The notes under the pieces are model-generated. The model was not told the origin of the DNA. It saw only the letters and a list, made by a program, of their open reading frames with translations, and ran no database searches. A program made the translations under genes and the position numbers. A stretch of DNA of 64,000 nt. Source: Aradus depressus (taxonomy: Eukaryota; Arthropoda; Insecta; Hemiptera; Aradidae). Position 1 is the first letter of the stretch. The number at the start of each line of letters is the position of its first letter. Location: positions 12,844,222-12,908,221 of the forward strand of contig OY759222.1 in assembly GCA_963662175.1 (NCBI GenBank), in the 5' to 3' direction. Below are positions 44,711-55,239 of this stretch, one piece after another.

Positions 44711-45002
44711 TGTTTTATCACTTTATAACTTGATGATAAAAAAAAAAAGACCGTTCACTATCCTGCACCGACCGTACAAAACATCCGTAAAGAACGTAAA
44801 CAAAAACGTCGTACGTGAGTAAAATAAAATTTTAAACATTCAATTTCACTAACGAAAAAAACGATTCAACGATTCTTTTCACTATGAGAATACGTAATAC
44901 AAGTTACCATAGTGATAAAGGTTCTGTTTAGGGTTAGATAATTAAAATTAAAAATTGAAATACACAATTTCTTTGTCAAACTTCACTATATATTCTCAAA
45001 TA

Positions 45003-45040
45003 CTCAACTAGTTTCGCCGTGTTAAGGCATTATCAAGATT
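45003..45040 (-). ncRNA. Hammerhead-like motif, U3/A8 core (element J, left arm)
   Basis: Minus strand: stem I TC/GA, TTGATAA, extra T, stem II GCC/GGC, GAAA, palindromic stem III ACTAGT, then U. Confidence 0.52.
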
Positions 45041-45203
45041 CACTTACAAACTGACAGAATTGGTTGACAGGGTAGAAGGTACAGTTATGGAGGGGTTTTT
45101 TTTTTAGGTAACAAAAACAAGGGATTCCCCGTCATTACCAAAAAAAAAAACCTCCATAACTGTACCTTCTACCCTGTCAACCAATTCTGTCAGTTTGTAA
45201 GTG

Positions 45204-45242
45204 ACTCTTGATAATGTCTTAACATGGCGAAACTAGTTGAGT
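45204..45242 (+). ncRNA. Hammerhead-like motif, U3/A8 core (element J, right arm)
   Basis: Stem I ACTC (45204-45207) pairs with GAGT (45239-45242); TTGATAA at 45208-45214; stem II GTC/GGC; GAAA at 45229-45232; stem III ACTAGT; then U. Every part is well formed except the paired C3-to-U and G8-to-A change. Confidence 0.58.
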
Positions 45243-45454
45243 ATTTGAGAATATATAGTGAAGTTTGACAAAGAAATTGTGTATTTTAATTATCTATTCC
45301 TAGAATGGAGCTTCACAAAGTAAATCTGGAAACCATAAATTATCTGTTTAGGGTCTTCAATGTTAAAGGCCGTAAAACGAAACCCTTAAATTTCCTTACT
45401 TGCATAAGAATTTGTAAATTTTCTGTTTTGCATAAATAAACTAAAAACAGGCAA

Positions 45455-46010
45455 TGCACGTCCCCAGCAACGTATTATTCAATTAAGGTTTCGTTCTTTC
45501 TCCAAAAGCAATTGTCTTCTGAATCCTCAAACTAAATTTTGTATCGATACATTCATTACATCGGCGGTCATTACGGTTTTTCAGTCGAGCTCCCCGCTCG
45601 TGTGAAGTTAGTGCACCTTTTCAAATAGCATAAAAATACACGTGGGACCCCAACTTCCCCACTGTTAATAAATCCAGGCAGTGGGTTTCTAGATGCAACT
45701 TTTATCTGGGAAGCTGTGGGTAACCAGTGGTCAGGTTGGGGTCTCACGTGTCTTTTTATGCTTTTTAAATTCTTTTTTTTTCTCAGTATTTCACCGGAAC
45801 TCTTTTCAAAACCTATAGAGAACTTTAGAACTATCTGAATGCTTCTCAGAACTCTAAAGAAAAATACGTTTTTCCGAAAAAGGGGTACGAGCTCCCCTCC
45901 TCTGGTCCCCTCTTCCCTCCAAAATTAACATCGTATTTCTGATCGATTACATAACTTCCCCTTTACATCATATAACTGGGGAAAATCACGAAATTTTATA
46001 TGTTTAGAAA
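45455..46010 (-). repeat. Family F fragments
   Basis: 45463-45600 matches the 3' half reversed (CAATGCACGTCCCCAGCAAC, CATTACATCGGCGGTCATTA); 45940-45985 matches the 5' end reversed (ATTACATAACTTCCCCTTTA). Confidence 0.6.
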
Positions 46011-46249
46011 ATGATGCATTTAAAAAAAATTTCAACTGAGATAGAAAATTCAGTTCTTAGAATTTTTTGGATTTTGGGTCAATATTATTTAGTATAATTT
46101 TTAAATATTTTATAACAAAGTTATATTAAAATAAAATTAAAATAAAACCCACGCCGTAATATATCGTTACTGCCATAAATCGATGAATAATGTTCGAATA
46201 TTAAGTTATAAAATAGAACTTATCCCGGGGTATTCTAGATCAACAATGA

Positions 46250-46482
46250 GGGCGCCGGTAGCTCAGTGGTATGCGTGCTTGTCTTCTGAGCTCAAGGTCG
46301 TGGGTTCGAAACCCGACTTAGTCCCTTAGTATATTTTCTCTGGGAGGTAAAATAAACTTAAGCACGCCGTCCTTCGGATGGGAGGTTAAGCGATGGTTCC
46401 GAGCCTGTACGATGCAGAGCCCCACAGCAGAGTCGGGCTCATGTCCACCAGAGTGACGAAAGAGCGCTAAAACCTAACCTAA
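46250..46482 (+). mobile_element. SINE-A with internal deletion, target duplication TCTAGATCAACAATGA
   Basis: Full head, centre to GTACGATG, then a jump to CAGAGCCCCACAGCAGAGTC and another near the 3' end, finishing AAAACCTAACCTAA. The perfect 16-bp duplication is at 46234-46249 and 46483-46498, so the deleted form itself was inserted, and recently. Confidence 0.94.
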
Positions 46483-46498
46483 TCTAGATCAACAATGA

Positions 46499-47040
46499 AT
46501 AGATACAACACATGAAATAACCTACTGATTCAGTTTGTAACAATATTTTTCTCAAAATGTGATTACATGAAATAGGAAAATTTTCATAATAATTTACATA
46601 ACAGAATGAAGTGAGTGATAGTGTAATAAGTTTTATTGTTTTTTTCATTTTTTTATATTCTTTGCCATAGACATATTAGATAAACGTAACATAAAAGGAT
46701 TAAAAAAGGAATAAAAAATAGACCTGAAAATGAGGTTTAGTTGGGTAATTCAAAATGGATTAGAGTAAATCTACCTAGAGGATTGGGTTATCTATGTACG
46801 TGGCAGGACGGAGGTCACTGATAACCGAGTAACAACTGATAATAGAACTATGTTATGTATGAACAAACCAGTGGCGTAGGCATCTCATTTCGGAGGAGGG
46901 CAGGGATCACAAGGAATTGTAAATAAATTTTTTTTTTTTTTATAATAAAGAGAATGAAAATATCAATTATCCGGACAAATATTTTTTTATTTACTTCATA
47001 TTGAATTTATCCATAAGTCGGATAAGGGAATTGTTTACAT
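46499..47040. other. No gene recognised
   Basis: AT-rich; nothing recognised. Confidence 0.3.
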
Positions 47041-47049
47041 CCCCATCTA

Positions 47050-47540
47050 TACGAAATATAAGACAAGTTATGTAATCCGTCAAAAATTCGATATAGAGTT
47101 TTCAACGAAATTTCATGTTTTCCGACCTCTAGATTAAAACCCTCAGACAAAAACACGTATTCAGCCAAATCTACCAAAGGACAGGGGTGATTAGGGGGGA
47201 GGCTTAACATAAAAACTGTTATAATAAGACGATAGAATGAATGTATCGATAAGAAATTTTATATGTGTGACCAAAACTCCATAAAGACGACAGTAATTAA
47301 TTTTCAACAGAATTGGCAGAAGGGAAGCGGAGCCCAGTAACTGCCGATGTAATGTTCGATACGAAATTTCATATTAAAATTAAAAAACCAATGAGGACAT
47401 AACCTGTCAAATTGCAACGATATCGGCTAAAGGGAAGATGGCTTCACGAGGAAGCTCAATTCAAAAAACCCTAATATCCGCCGATGTAATGTTTGTTTCG
47501 ATGAATAGATGAAATAATGAATTTATCTACACAAAATTTA
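47050..47540 (+). repeat. Family F copy, 5' two-thirds
   Basis: AAGTTATGTAATCCGTCAAA through AACTGCCGATGTAATGTTCG to about 47540, where a SINE-A fragment takes over. Confidence 0.65.
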
Positions 47541-47541
47541 A

Positions 47542-47773
47542 TCGACATTTTATCTAGGAGGTGAAAAATGGATGAGTTAAACGTTGGTCCCGAGCCTGTG
47601 CGATGTCAGGTGTTCATTAAAGACCCCTACCCTAGGTCAATAATCATAGATATAATAGGCAAAATTTAGGACTCCCTGGAGCCGGGCTCTTGTCCACCAG
47701 AGCGACGAAAAGAGCACTCTGGTAGTAGGCGAAATGACCTCGTAATTATAGCCTTGGAATGAGACACAATTAA
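47542..47773 (+). mobile_element. SINE-A fragment without head
   Basis: TTTATCTAGGAGGTGAAAAA through GTCCACCAGAGCGACGAAA to TTGGAATGAGACACAATTAA. Confidence 0.8.
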
Positions 47774-48261
47774 CTATAATTTGGGAATAGGACAGAAAGG
47801 GAGAGGGTATATCGCCAATATCACCTGTTCATTGATATCAAAATTGACAGCAAATAACATTATCAAAAATAAATAAAAGATTAACAATAAAAAAAAAAAA
47901 TGAATGGCAAGGTTATGCCATAATTGTGACCTTATTTCTATAATTGTTAAAACTAACTGATAAAATACATATTTCGCTGATTCTCAAAAAAAAACTCGAA
48001 ATTTATGTCTTTGATGATTCTTGTCAAACGGAATCGTAAGTTATCATTAAGTTAATTTTTTTTTACGAAACTACATCACTAGGCGTACCTAATTATTAAA
48101 CAAAATTATCTCTTTTATCATAAATAAAAAAATATATGTTTAAGTAGATACCCTAAAAATCATTCTCTCATTGTGTCCCAACCGACAAATTCGAATAGAT
48201 TCAAGCATCTAATTCGAAAAGTTTCTTATAAACTATCTGCTATCTTATTATTTATTCATAT

Positions 48262-48790
48262 ACTAGCAGTAATACCCGGCGTTGCCCGGGGAACTTTGAC
48301 TTTTCTCCCAATATCTCCTATAAGGCTATTCAGTTCCTCGACAGTACATTCATGATGTTATAATTTTCAATTATTCATAGGCTTATAGTCCTTCAACTGT
48401 AGTAACGCTAGCTTTGGAGCTAAAACTAATTTATTCAAAAAGATTTCTCATTAATCGTTGCAATGGTTTTCGAATTACAAAGATTGCGTGAGTGGATGCT
48501 GGGATGGACCAGGGGTTGATTAAAAAATAGACGTTAACCTTCCGGTAGATAAAACTTATCTATTCAAAAAGATTCCTCATTAATCATTGCAGTGGTTTTT
48601 GAGTTACAAAGATTGCGTGGGTGGATGCTGGGATGGACCAGATATTGAGGTACTAATACGCCTATAACCTTCCACAGACGATGACGAACAAATTAAAAAA
48701 ACAATTAATCAAATCTATCAAGCCGTTCGTGAGTTATAGCGGTACAACGCACAACCATTTTCAGCTTTATATATATGATAATAGTACTGG
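48262..48790 (+). repeat. Interspersed repeat with ACCCGGCGTTGCCCGGG motif and internal duplication
   Basis: Begins ACTAGCAGTAATACCCGGCG, a phrase common at the 3' ends of arthropod retroelements. A 110-bp part (TTATTCAAAAAGATTTCTCA ... GTGGATGCTGGGATGGACCA) is repeated at 48430 and 48560. Confidence 0.55.
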
Positions 48791-49310
48791 ATGTACATAA
48801 ATGTGTATATAGTTAAAAAACGGCAAACGGAAAAATCACAGTATATATTTTTAAACGTTTTCTTAAAAAACGAGTCATTCGCTCACAGTTGTGTAACAGG
48901 AGAATTGGAGCATAATTTTGAATTATATTGAATGCAGCCTTATTGTTTTCAGAAGTTGGCAATATTGATTTTTAAAAAATATGGCAGACCGGAGTGTGAG
49001 TGATGAGATTTTTTGTTAAAGCTATTTTCAAATTTACATTTTTGGCATTTCCTCACACTGTGTTGTAAAAAGGTAAGCGCTTATTTATATATTTTTTATG
49101 ATATATTTGTTTGTGTTTCTAGCAGTAATAATGTATCGTAAAATCGCCTGAAAATGTTTACTCTTATGTTTTATACTTTTGCGCAATAATGTTTTATTTC
49201 GTCATTCCCTCACCTACAAATTGTATATTTATTTGAGAATCAGCTAATTAATATAGTTACATGAAATGGCAATGATATAAGTGGGATGGGGAACACACCA
49301 GAACCAGAGT

Positions 49311-49455
49311 AGGGCATTACTCGAGTAAATATAAGTTATACTAATGAGTGAAACTATTACTCATTAATTATCACTCATAATTGAGAGAATTACTCATATT
49401 TCTAACACTCGTTACTCATCTGAAAATGAGTATTACTCGCATTGCGAGAGTTTTC
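49311..49455. repeat. Palindrome-dense stretch resembling a hAT subterminal region
   Basis: TAGGGCATTACTCGAGTAAA followed by about ten ACTCAT/ATGAGT motifs in both orientations. Compare the TAGGGATGGG end and ATCGATTA motifs of the hAT MITE at 41312. No opposite end or duplication was found. Confidence 0.45.
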
Positions 49456-49844
49456 AGAGGAAACTTTTATCGGGGAGTTCTTCAGCAAACATCCAGTGGT
49501 AGTTAATGCAAACACAGTTTGACCTATCAAAAAATAAGTTTAAAAAAAAATGTTCTTTATTAAATTTCTAACTAGCAAAATGCCTATTATTTGAGCCATA
49601 GGAAATTTTTCTAAATAATGTTTAAACTATAACGCATAGCAACAATTTTTAATACTGGTAAAGGACAACCCCACAAGTACCAAACTTTGAAGAGGGCTTA
49701 AGGGAATTGCTGTTTTATAATAAAAGTTTTTTTTAACAGTTTTTTTTTTGTTGATAATTTTAACATTTGGTTCTAAAAAATCAAATTAAAAAAAAACTTT
49801 GAAGTTTTTCATGTGAAATTTTTGTTATTACATCTCCAGCTATA

Positions 49845-50280
49845 AATGGATAGGGGAAATTATGTAACACGTCAAAAATTCGATGTTGTGTTTTGACTGA
49901 AATTTGATGTTTTGCTATCCCTATTTCCAAAAAATAAAAATAAATGATTCGTGTCTGTGGAGATAACTCCTGAAATAATAAATATATGGATACAAAATTA
50001 TATATGTAAATTAGAAGCGATACCTATCAATTTTCAGTCAAATCGGCCCAAGGGAGATGGGACATCAGGGAAGGGGGGGCTCAATTAAAAAACTCTAATA
50101 AATAACGATGTAATTAATGTATCAACACGAAATTATGACGATTCAGAGATCCCCGAATAAGACATCAATTGATTTTCAATGAAATCGGTAAATTGGTTTC
50201 AGAGGGAGAGCAGAAACTTCATTGATTAATTCTCGCTGGGGAAGTACATTGCCGGTGATTTACCGTTGATTTTTTTTTTT
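49845..50280 (+). repeat. Family F, well preserved copy
   Basis: From ATGGATAGGGGAAATTATGT to GGGGAAGTACATTGCCGGTG at 50237-50256, with only small gaps in the middle. Confidence 0.7.
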
Positions 50281-50394
50281 CTTTTGAAAAAGAGTCTAGA
50301 AAGTATCGATTCATAGTCAACTTAATTGATATCGGCATATCCTATTATTTATTATTTAATTGTACGTTTTAGTGTAAATAAATAGTTATTGTTA

Positions 50395-50640
50395 AAAAAC
50401 TCGAAATTGAATTTTTAATGGAATTACATATTTTGAGGTCCCCTAAACCCAATTTGATCATTTTCGCGACGATTTTGGTTTCTGTACGTGTGTATTTTGA
50501 ATGGACTTTGTGAACATTCAAAAACAATTGTACCTGATTATATTTTGATTGCAACAAAACTGTGACCACTTTACTTCGGGGCTGAAGTACATTTGACTAG
50601 ATACCGCTTATATTAATGACCTAATCAAAAAAAGACTCTT
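50395..50640 (-). repeat. Family G copy
   Basis: Reversed landmarks AACTCGAAATTGAATTTTTA and CCACTTTACTTCGGGGCTGA. Confidence 0.55.
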
Positions 50641-50704
50641 TTTGTATTAAATAAATATTTTCGAAGACAGTTTGAGACATGATTTTCGATTAATTCACTC
50701 AAAA

Positions 50705-51350
50705 ACTGTTAGTCCTGTCGAAAAGCTGATCCTCACAAACACTTCTTCATAAAATTTCCAACTAACAAAATTCACTAAGATTAGAGGTAGGGCGAATACA
50801 AACAAAGTTACAGTGCTCCAAAAAAAATTAACAATAAATTGTTGTGTAAAATAGTTAAAAATAATATTTAACGCATGACAACGAATTTTTAAACATGTTT
50901 TTATTATTTAGAAAATGTTTTTGTTAAAAATTATAAAAAATAAAATATATGTGATATAGCTCTAACAAGACTTTTTATATACGTACCAAGCACATTTTCT
51001 GGTTATATTTTGGACGAAATTTCAAGCTAAAACGGTTAGTCCTATCGAAAAGTTGATCCACACAAACAATGTTCTTCATAAAATTTCCAACAAACAAAAT
51101 TCACTCAGATTAGAGATAGGGCGAATACAAACAAAGTTAAAGCGCTCAAAGAACAATAAATTGTTGTGAGAAATAGTTTGAAGTAGTATTTAAATTGTAA
51201 TATACGACAACGAATATTTAAACAAGTTTTTATTATTACATTTTTTTTTTAAGATAAAAAATAAAATATATGTGATATGGCTAGAACAAGATTTTTTAAT
51301 ATACCAACCACATTTTTTGGTTATATTTTGGACGATATCAGATAAAAATT
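50705..51350 (+). repeat. Tandem duplication, about 327-bp unit, diverged
   Basis: GTTAGTCCTGTCGAAAAGCT at 50708 and GTTAGTCCTATCGAAAAGTT at 51035 start two copies that share CATAAAATTTCCAAC and GAATACAAACAAAGTTA. Identity is roughly 85%. Non-coding. Confidence 0.75.
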
Positions 51351-52586
51351 AAGACCACATTACTTCAGGGTCTATTATATATATAAATATATTTAAACAA
51401 CTATTTCTTGAAATGAATGAATTATAGTGTAAACTAGAAAAAAATATATACGTACCAAACATCATAATTTGAAATATGTGCAGACTTAAAGGATCCAAAA
51501 CATTAATAGACACTCTATCGAAGTGAAGATCATATTATCAATTTTTGAAGTAGTGATAATGTACGTAGAAAAACGGACTAGAGACTATTCAAACAAGGAA
51601 ATCGAAACACTTAAAATTTCGCGTTTATCTCGAGCAAGGCTCAGAAGCCAAAAGTTACAGTGATCCCTATCAAATTTGTACTAATAACTTAAATTTTTTT
51701 ATTTTATTTTTTCAAACATTTAAATGTTTTTATCTTATCTTGTTGTCAATTGTCTCATTTTTTAAAGTTTTATTAGCATCTATGTGTAATAAAATACTTC
51801 AAATCATAAAAAAAAAAAAAAAAAATGAAAAATAACAAGAAAACTAAGTAGTTCTTACAATGTGATGGAGAAATTATTAAATTTTGTTGAAAATTTCTTG
51901 AGAAAACTGTTTGAAGAATTTTACAATCCATTTCATACAGGATGGAAGACAATCATTTGTATCTGGCAGCCATTTTTCATTTTGTTGGTTCATCAGTGGA
52001 GCAATTATAGTCACATGAATTTGATTTGTATATGTAAAGACCCATTAAAAAAAAAAAAAAAACTGAGAACCTTTTCACTATAAAAATCGACGGGAGGGTA
52101 AAGATTTTATTCATTCGGATAAATCTTAACCTTTTCACATAAAGCCTAGATTCACAATTATTTGAACCTTTACTGAAAAGACTAAAATACAAGGAATTAT
52201 TCCTTGAAAAATGTTTATCCTCCCGTCGGTTTTTTTAATAGTAAAGGTCCGATAATTTTGAATCTAAGTTTTTTTTAAAGAGACTAGGATTTATCTGAAA
52301 GCATAAAATGTTGACCCTCCAGGTTCTTTGAATGATGTATCACATATTTCAGATAGTTTGGAGTCTAGACTTTTTACGAAAAGGCTAGGATTTATCCGAA
52401 AAGATAAAATGTTGACCCTACCGTCAGACTTAGCAATGAAGCAGTACAGGTCCAATTTTGTGAAATGAGTCTTCAAATATATACGACCTAAACATTTTAT
52501 TCTTTCCGATAAGTAGGGTGAAAAGTCATGTTCTGGATTAAGGTTAACAAGGGCTGATCCTGTCCCAGAAATTGACGGGTTTAAAG
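51351..52586. other. No gene recognised; local inverted repeat at 52090-52235
   Basis: GACGGGAGGGTAAA (52090) and its complement TTTATCCTCCCGTC (52212) enclose about 110 bp; ATTTATCYGAAA-type phrases recur at 52289 and 52392, so the block 52080-52450 contains diverged internal copies. Confidence 0.4.
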
Positions 52587-52764
52587 GGCCAAGGGTCGAT
52601 GTCCGATGGACCCCAGGTGGTGCCAACCTCAACCTCATTCCAGTCTCTACTATATGTATAGCATGTAATTTTGTGATTCTGTATAAGGGAAAAATATCAA
52701 AACCCTTTAAGGGCCAGAAGTCATTACGCTATGTGTAGCGAGGGGGTCTGTGTTAAGCTTAATT

Positions 52765-53327
52765 AATAAATAAAACAAACTTGTTTTTGAAATATTGTCT
52801 ATTCCACTAAAGATATATATACATATATAACTACCGGTTTCGGCTTTATACCATCGTCAGGTCTAGTTATGAACTAAGTCAGTTTGCAGAGAGCGACCCC
52901 AAATACATCTCAGGTCAAAGGGTGCTATTAAAACTTGGGAGTCCCCCGGCTGTACCGTTAGCTAACTCATGAAATATTTCTTAACAAAACCTAGTTCTAA
53001 ATTTACATAAAAGAATGTCACTAGACTAATACGTGGAAAAATAACAAATAAATAAGTACAAATACAAATAAATAATAAAAAAATAAAAAATAGAAATAAA
53101 ATTAATAATAATGTTAAGATTTAGATAACTTGAAACATATATGAGGAACCAAATATTAATAACAGATAATACAAACATATATGTGGAAACAGAACTGGTT
53201 TAGGGTGTTAACAAAGGGGAATAGTTGAAATAAATTTGGTCATTCATGCAAATGTTCCTGCATCAAATATCTCCACTATTGCTCAAAAAGCAGGTTACTT
53301 AATAGCGCGTTTCTCAACTTAGAAGTT
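52765..53327 (-). mobile_element. Penelope-like element of family B, target duplication GTTAAGCTTAATT
   Basis: A 563-bp single-unit insertion with 13-bp duplications at 52752-52764 and 53328-53340. On the minus strand it starts AACTTCTAAGTTGAGAAACG, has an ORF-less body, then the ribozyme motif and a tail ending TTTGTTTTATTTATT. It shows the complete unit from which element B (1145-1392) derives. Confidence 0.85.
52829..52863 (-). ncRNA. Hammerhead ribozyme motif, consensus core (family B)
   Basis: Minus strand: stem I GAC/GTT, CTGACGA, extra T, stem II GGT/GCC with an ATAAA loop, GAAA, palindromic stem III ACCGGT, then A. Changes from the copy at 1256 lie in the stem II loop, as expected if the fold is kept. 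Confidence 0.7.
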
Positions 53328-53428
53328 GTTAAGCTTAATTGATTATTGTTCATATGATCAAGAACAAATACATGCACAAATCACTTATTGTTTTTAATAT
53401 ATATAATTTTTTATGTTTTTTGTTCCAG

Positions 53429-53712
53429 TTGTGTCGCCGCCATCAGACGTTTTTAAGGCGGCTCCAATTCGGTTTCTGTACCCCATGTTCGGGAACTCCA
53501 GGAACTCCCTCTAGGGGAAGATTTCCCTGAGAGATTCGGGACATGGGGGAAAGAGACTACAGTCCTACATGCCAAAGGAGAAGAATGGAGTTGCGCCTCC
53601 CGGAAAAATATAATAATGTAATTGACGACGATTTATATTGGGACTCGCCCAACTACGGATTCTTCTTGACTTATGAGAAGTCAATAGGAAGGCATGAAAA
53701 AATAATATTCAT
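53429..53712 (+). CDS. Possible gene, penultimate exon; coding from ATG 53543
   Basis: A TTTTTTGTTCCAG acceptor ends at 53428. The frame that fits the next exon has a TGA at 53528, so coding probably starts at ATG 53543 (G at -3 and +4). It reads MGERDYSPTCQRRR, then LPEKYNNVIDDDLYWDSPNY and a FFLTYEKS segment. It ends at a CAT|GTATGA donor in phase 2. GC is well above the AT-rich flanks. An exon upstream would be 5' UTR; alternatively the TGA marks a decayed longer gene. I do not recognise the family. Confidence 0.42.
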
Positions 53713-53792
53713 GTATGATTTATATTTTTATATCCATTAGCACATAAATCTAATTTAATTTTTTGTATTTATTCTTCTTTTTTCTGTTATAG

Positions 53793-53859
53793 AGAAAACC
53801 CCGACTTCAAACATCGTCGGGGATACCACGACGCCCCTCATGCAGATGAAAAAGATTAA
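53793..53859 (+). CDS. Possible gene, last exon and stop
   Basis: A pyrimidine-rich TTCTTTTTTCTGTTATAG acceptor precedes it. Joined in phase to the previous exon, the frame reads IENPDFKHRRGYHDAPHADE and ends KD, TAA at 53857-53859. The total product would be 78 residues, acidic and histidine-rich at its C terminus. The clean phase match across a short 80-bp intron is the main evidence that this is, or was, a gene. Confidence 0.45.
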
Positions 53860-53873
53860 TTATGGGGATAAAA

Positions 53874-53879
53874 AATAAA
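53874..53879 (+). terminator. Poly(A) signal of the possible gene
   Basis: AATAAA 15 bp after the stop codon, followed by TTTGTTTTC, a GT/T-rich downstream element. Confidence 0.4.
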
Positions 53880-54340
53880 GTTTGTTTTCAATTATGATTT
53901 TTTTTTATTGGCTACCCAATTTCTATAGTAATACAGAATTAAAATCATATGCTATAAATATTGACTGGATTGAGGTTGTGCCCTCCTAGGGTCCATCGGA
54001 CATCGACTCTAGGCCTAGCTAGTTTCAATTTTGTAAATGTCATCATCCCTTATATAGGTAGATGTAGTGAAGTGTGGTTATGTTTAGTTATGATATTGGC
54101 ACTGCGATAAGAAAGGGACAGATAGTCGTAGGGCCACTTCACAGCCTGTCTGATGCAATATCACTAAATAGATAATGTGGAACAAAAATAAAAAAAATAA
54201 AAATTTGACAAGTGAATTAAAAAAAAAAAAAACATTTAAAAATTGCTGACATCATATAGTTTTATTAGGAACAGCTGCACTTATCAAAACGTGACATAGT
54301 TAAGAGGTGTGCAAAGGATTCCAAGTCTAGCCTTGGTTAA

Positions 54341-54752
54341 ATTCCTGTTTGATGCGGACGTTACTAGTGACACAGAACTACGACACTCTTCAGTGAGCAG
54401 TCACCGTCAGTGAGCAGTCATCACCAGTGAGCAGTCATCATCATAATTTGGTTTTCTTATTGGAACTTAAAATTAAATTCCTGTTTGATGCGGACACTAC
54501 TACTGGCACAGAACTACGACACTCTTCAATGAGCAGTCATCATCAGTGCGCAATCACCATCAGTGAGCAGTCATCATCATAATTTGGTTTTCTTATTGGA
54601 ACTTAAAATTAAATTCCTGTTTGATGCGGACGTTACTAGTGACACAGAACTACGACACTCTTCAGTGAGCAGTCATCATCCGTGAGCAGTCGTCACCATG
54701 AGCAGTCATCATCATAATTTGGTTTTCTTACTGGAACTTAAAATTAAATTCC
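54341..54752 (+). repeat. Tandem repeat, 136-bp unit, three copies with nested 16-bp subrepeats
   Basis: ATTCCTGTTTGATGCGGAC starts units at 54341, 54477 and 54613. Each contains two to four copies of AGTGAGCAGTCATCA-type subunits whose number varies slightly between units. Confidence 0.92.
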
Positions 54753-54852
54753 TCATAATCATGAACCAAAATTATACCAATGATATGTTGAGAAAGGTAG
54801 ATCCAGTGTGCCAACATAGCCTACCTCTCGGTCCTCACTCTTCCGAAATCTA

Positions 54853-55077
54853 GAGGGCGCCAGTAGCCCAGTGGCGTGCTTGCATATTGAGCTCAAGATT
54901 ACTGGTCCCGAGCCTATACGATGTCAGGTACTCGTTAAAAACCCCTACCCAAGGTGAACAAAAATTTAGGGTATGCAAACTTTAGGACTTCCATAGTAGT
55001 CGGCCTCATGTTCACCAGAGCGACAAAAGAGCGGTCTGGTAGTAGACGATATGACCTCGAAGTTAAAGCCTGGAGAA
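54853..55077 (+). mobile_element. SINE-A with deletion of the B box and centre
   Basis: Head GAGGGCGCCAGTAGCCCAGT, a jump to TGGTCCCGAGCCTATACGAT, then the 3' half to AAGTTAAAGCCTGG. Confidence 0.87.
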
Positions 55078-55239
55078 GATACAGTAGTTCCAAAGCAAGA
55101 TTTTGAAGAGAACTGGGGGGACTGTGGTGCCATGCCGCATCAATACTGTAGTAAGCGAAATGAAGAAGAGTGCAATGAAATCTGAGTGGAGTTTAGCGAT
55201 TTAATAACGAATATTTTTGTTACTTAGCTATAGGATGGG

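Larger units (their letters stand above)
44935..45342. mobile_element. Penelope-like element J, target duplication TCTGTTTAGGGT
   Basis: Inverted arms (44935-45090 and about 45155-45296) pair over about 140 bp around a 60-bp centre with A/T runs; a 46-bp extension (45297-45342) lies only on the right. The 12-bp duplication is at 44923-44934 / 45343-45354. The plan is the same as in elements A-D, but the sequence is a different family. Confidence 0.82.
52587..54015. mobile_element. 1.4-kb unit bounded by about 95-bp inverted repeats, holding a possible gene
   Basis: The left arm (52587-52685, GGTCGATGTCCGATGGACCC ... AACCTCAA ... TATAGCATGTAATTTT) is the complement of the right arm (53931-54015) at roughly 80% identity. 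Between them lie a Penelope-like insertion (52765-53327) and the two-exon candidate gene at 53429-53859. It may be a DNA transposon with its own small gene or a foldback that captured host exons. Confidence 0.55.

Noticed and set aside
44388..44822. 144-codon plus-strand ORF
   Set aside because: It is the antisense of the pogo-like transposase fragment.
49311..49455. ACTCAT/ATGAGT cluster as a transcription-factor binding array
   Set aside because: The TAGGGC start and the dense mixed-orientation motifs fit a hAT subterminal region better, by analogy with the MITE at 41312.
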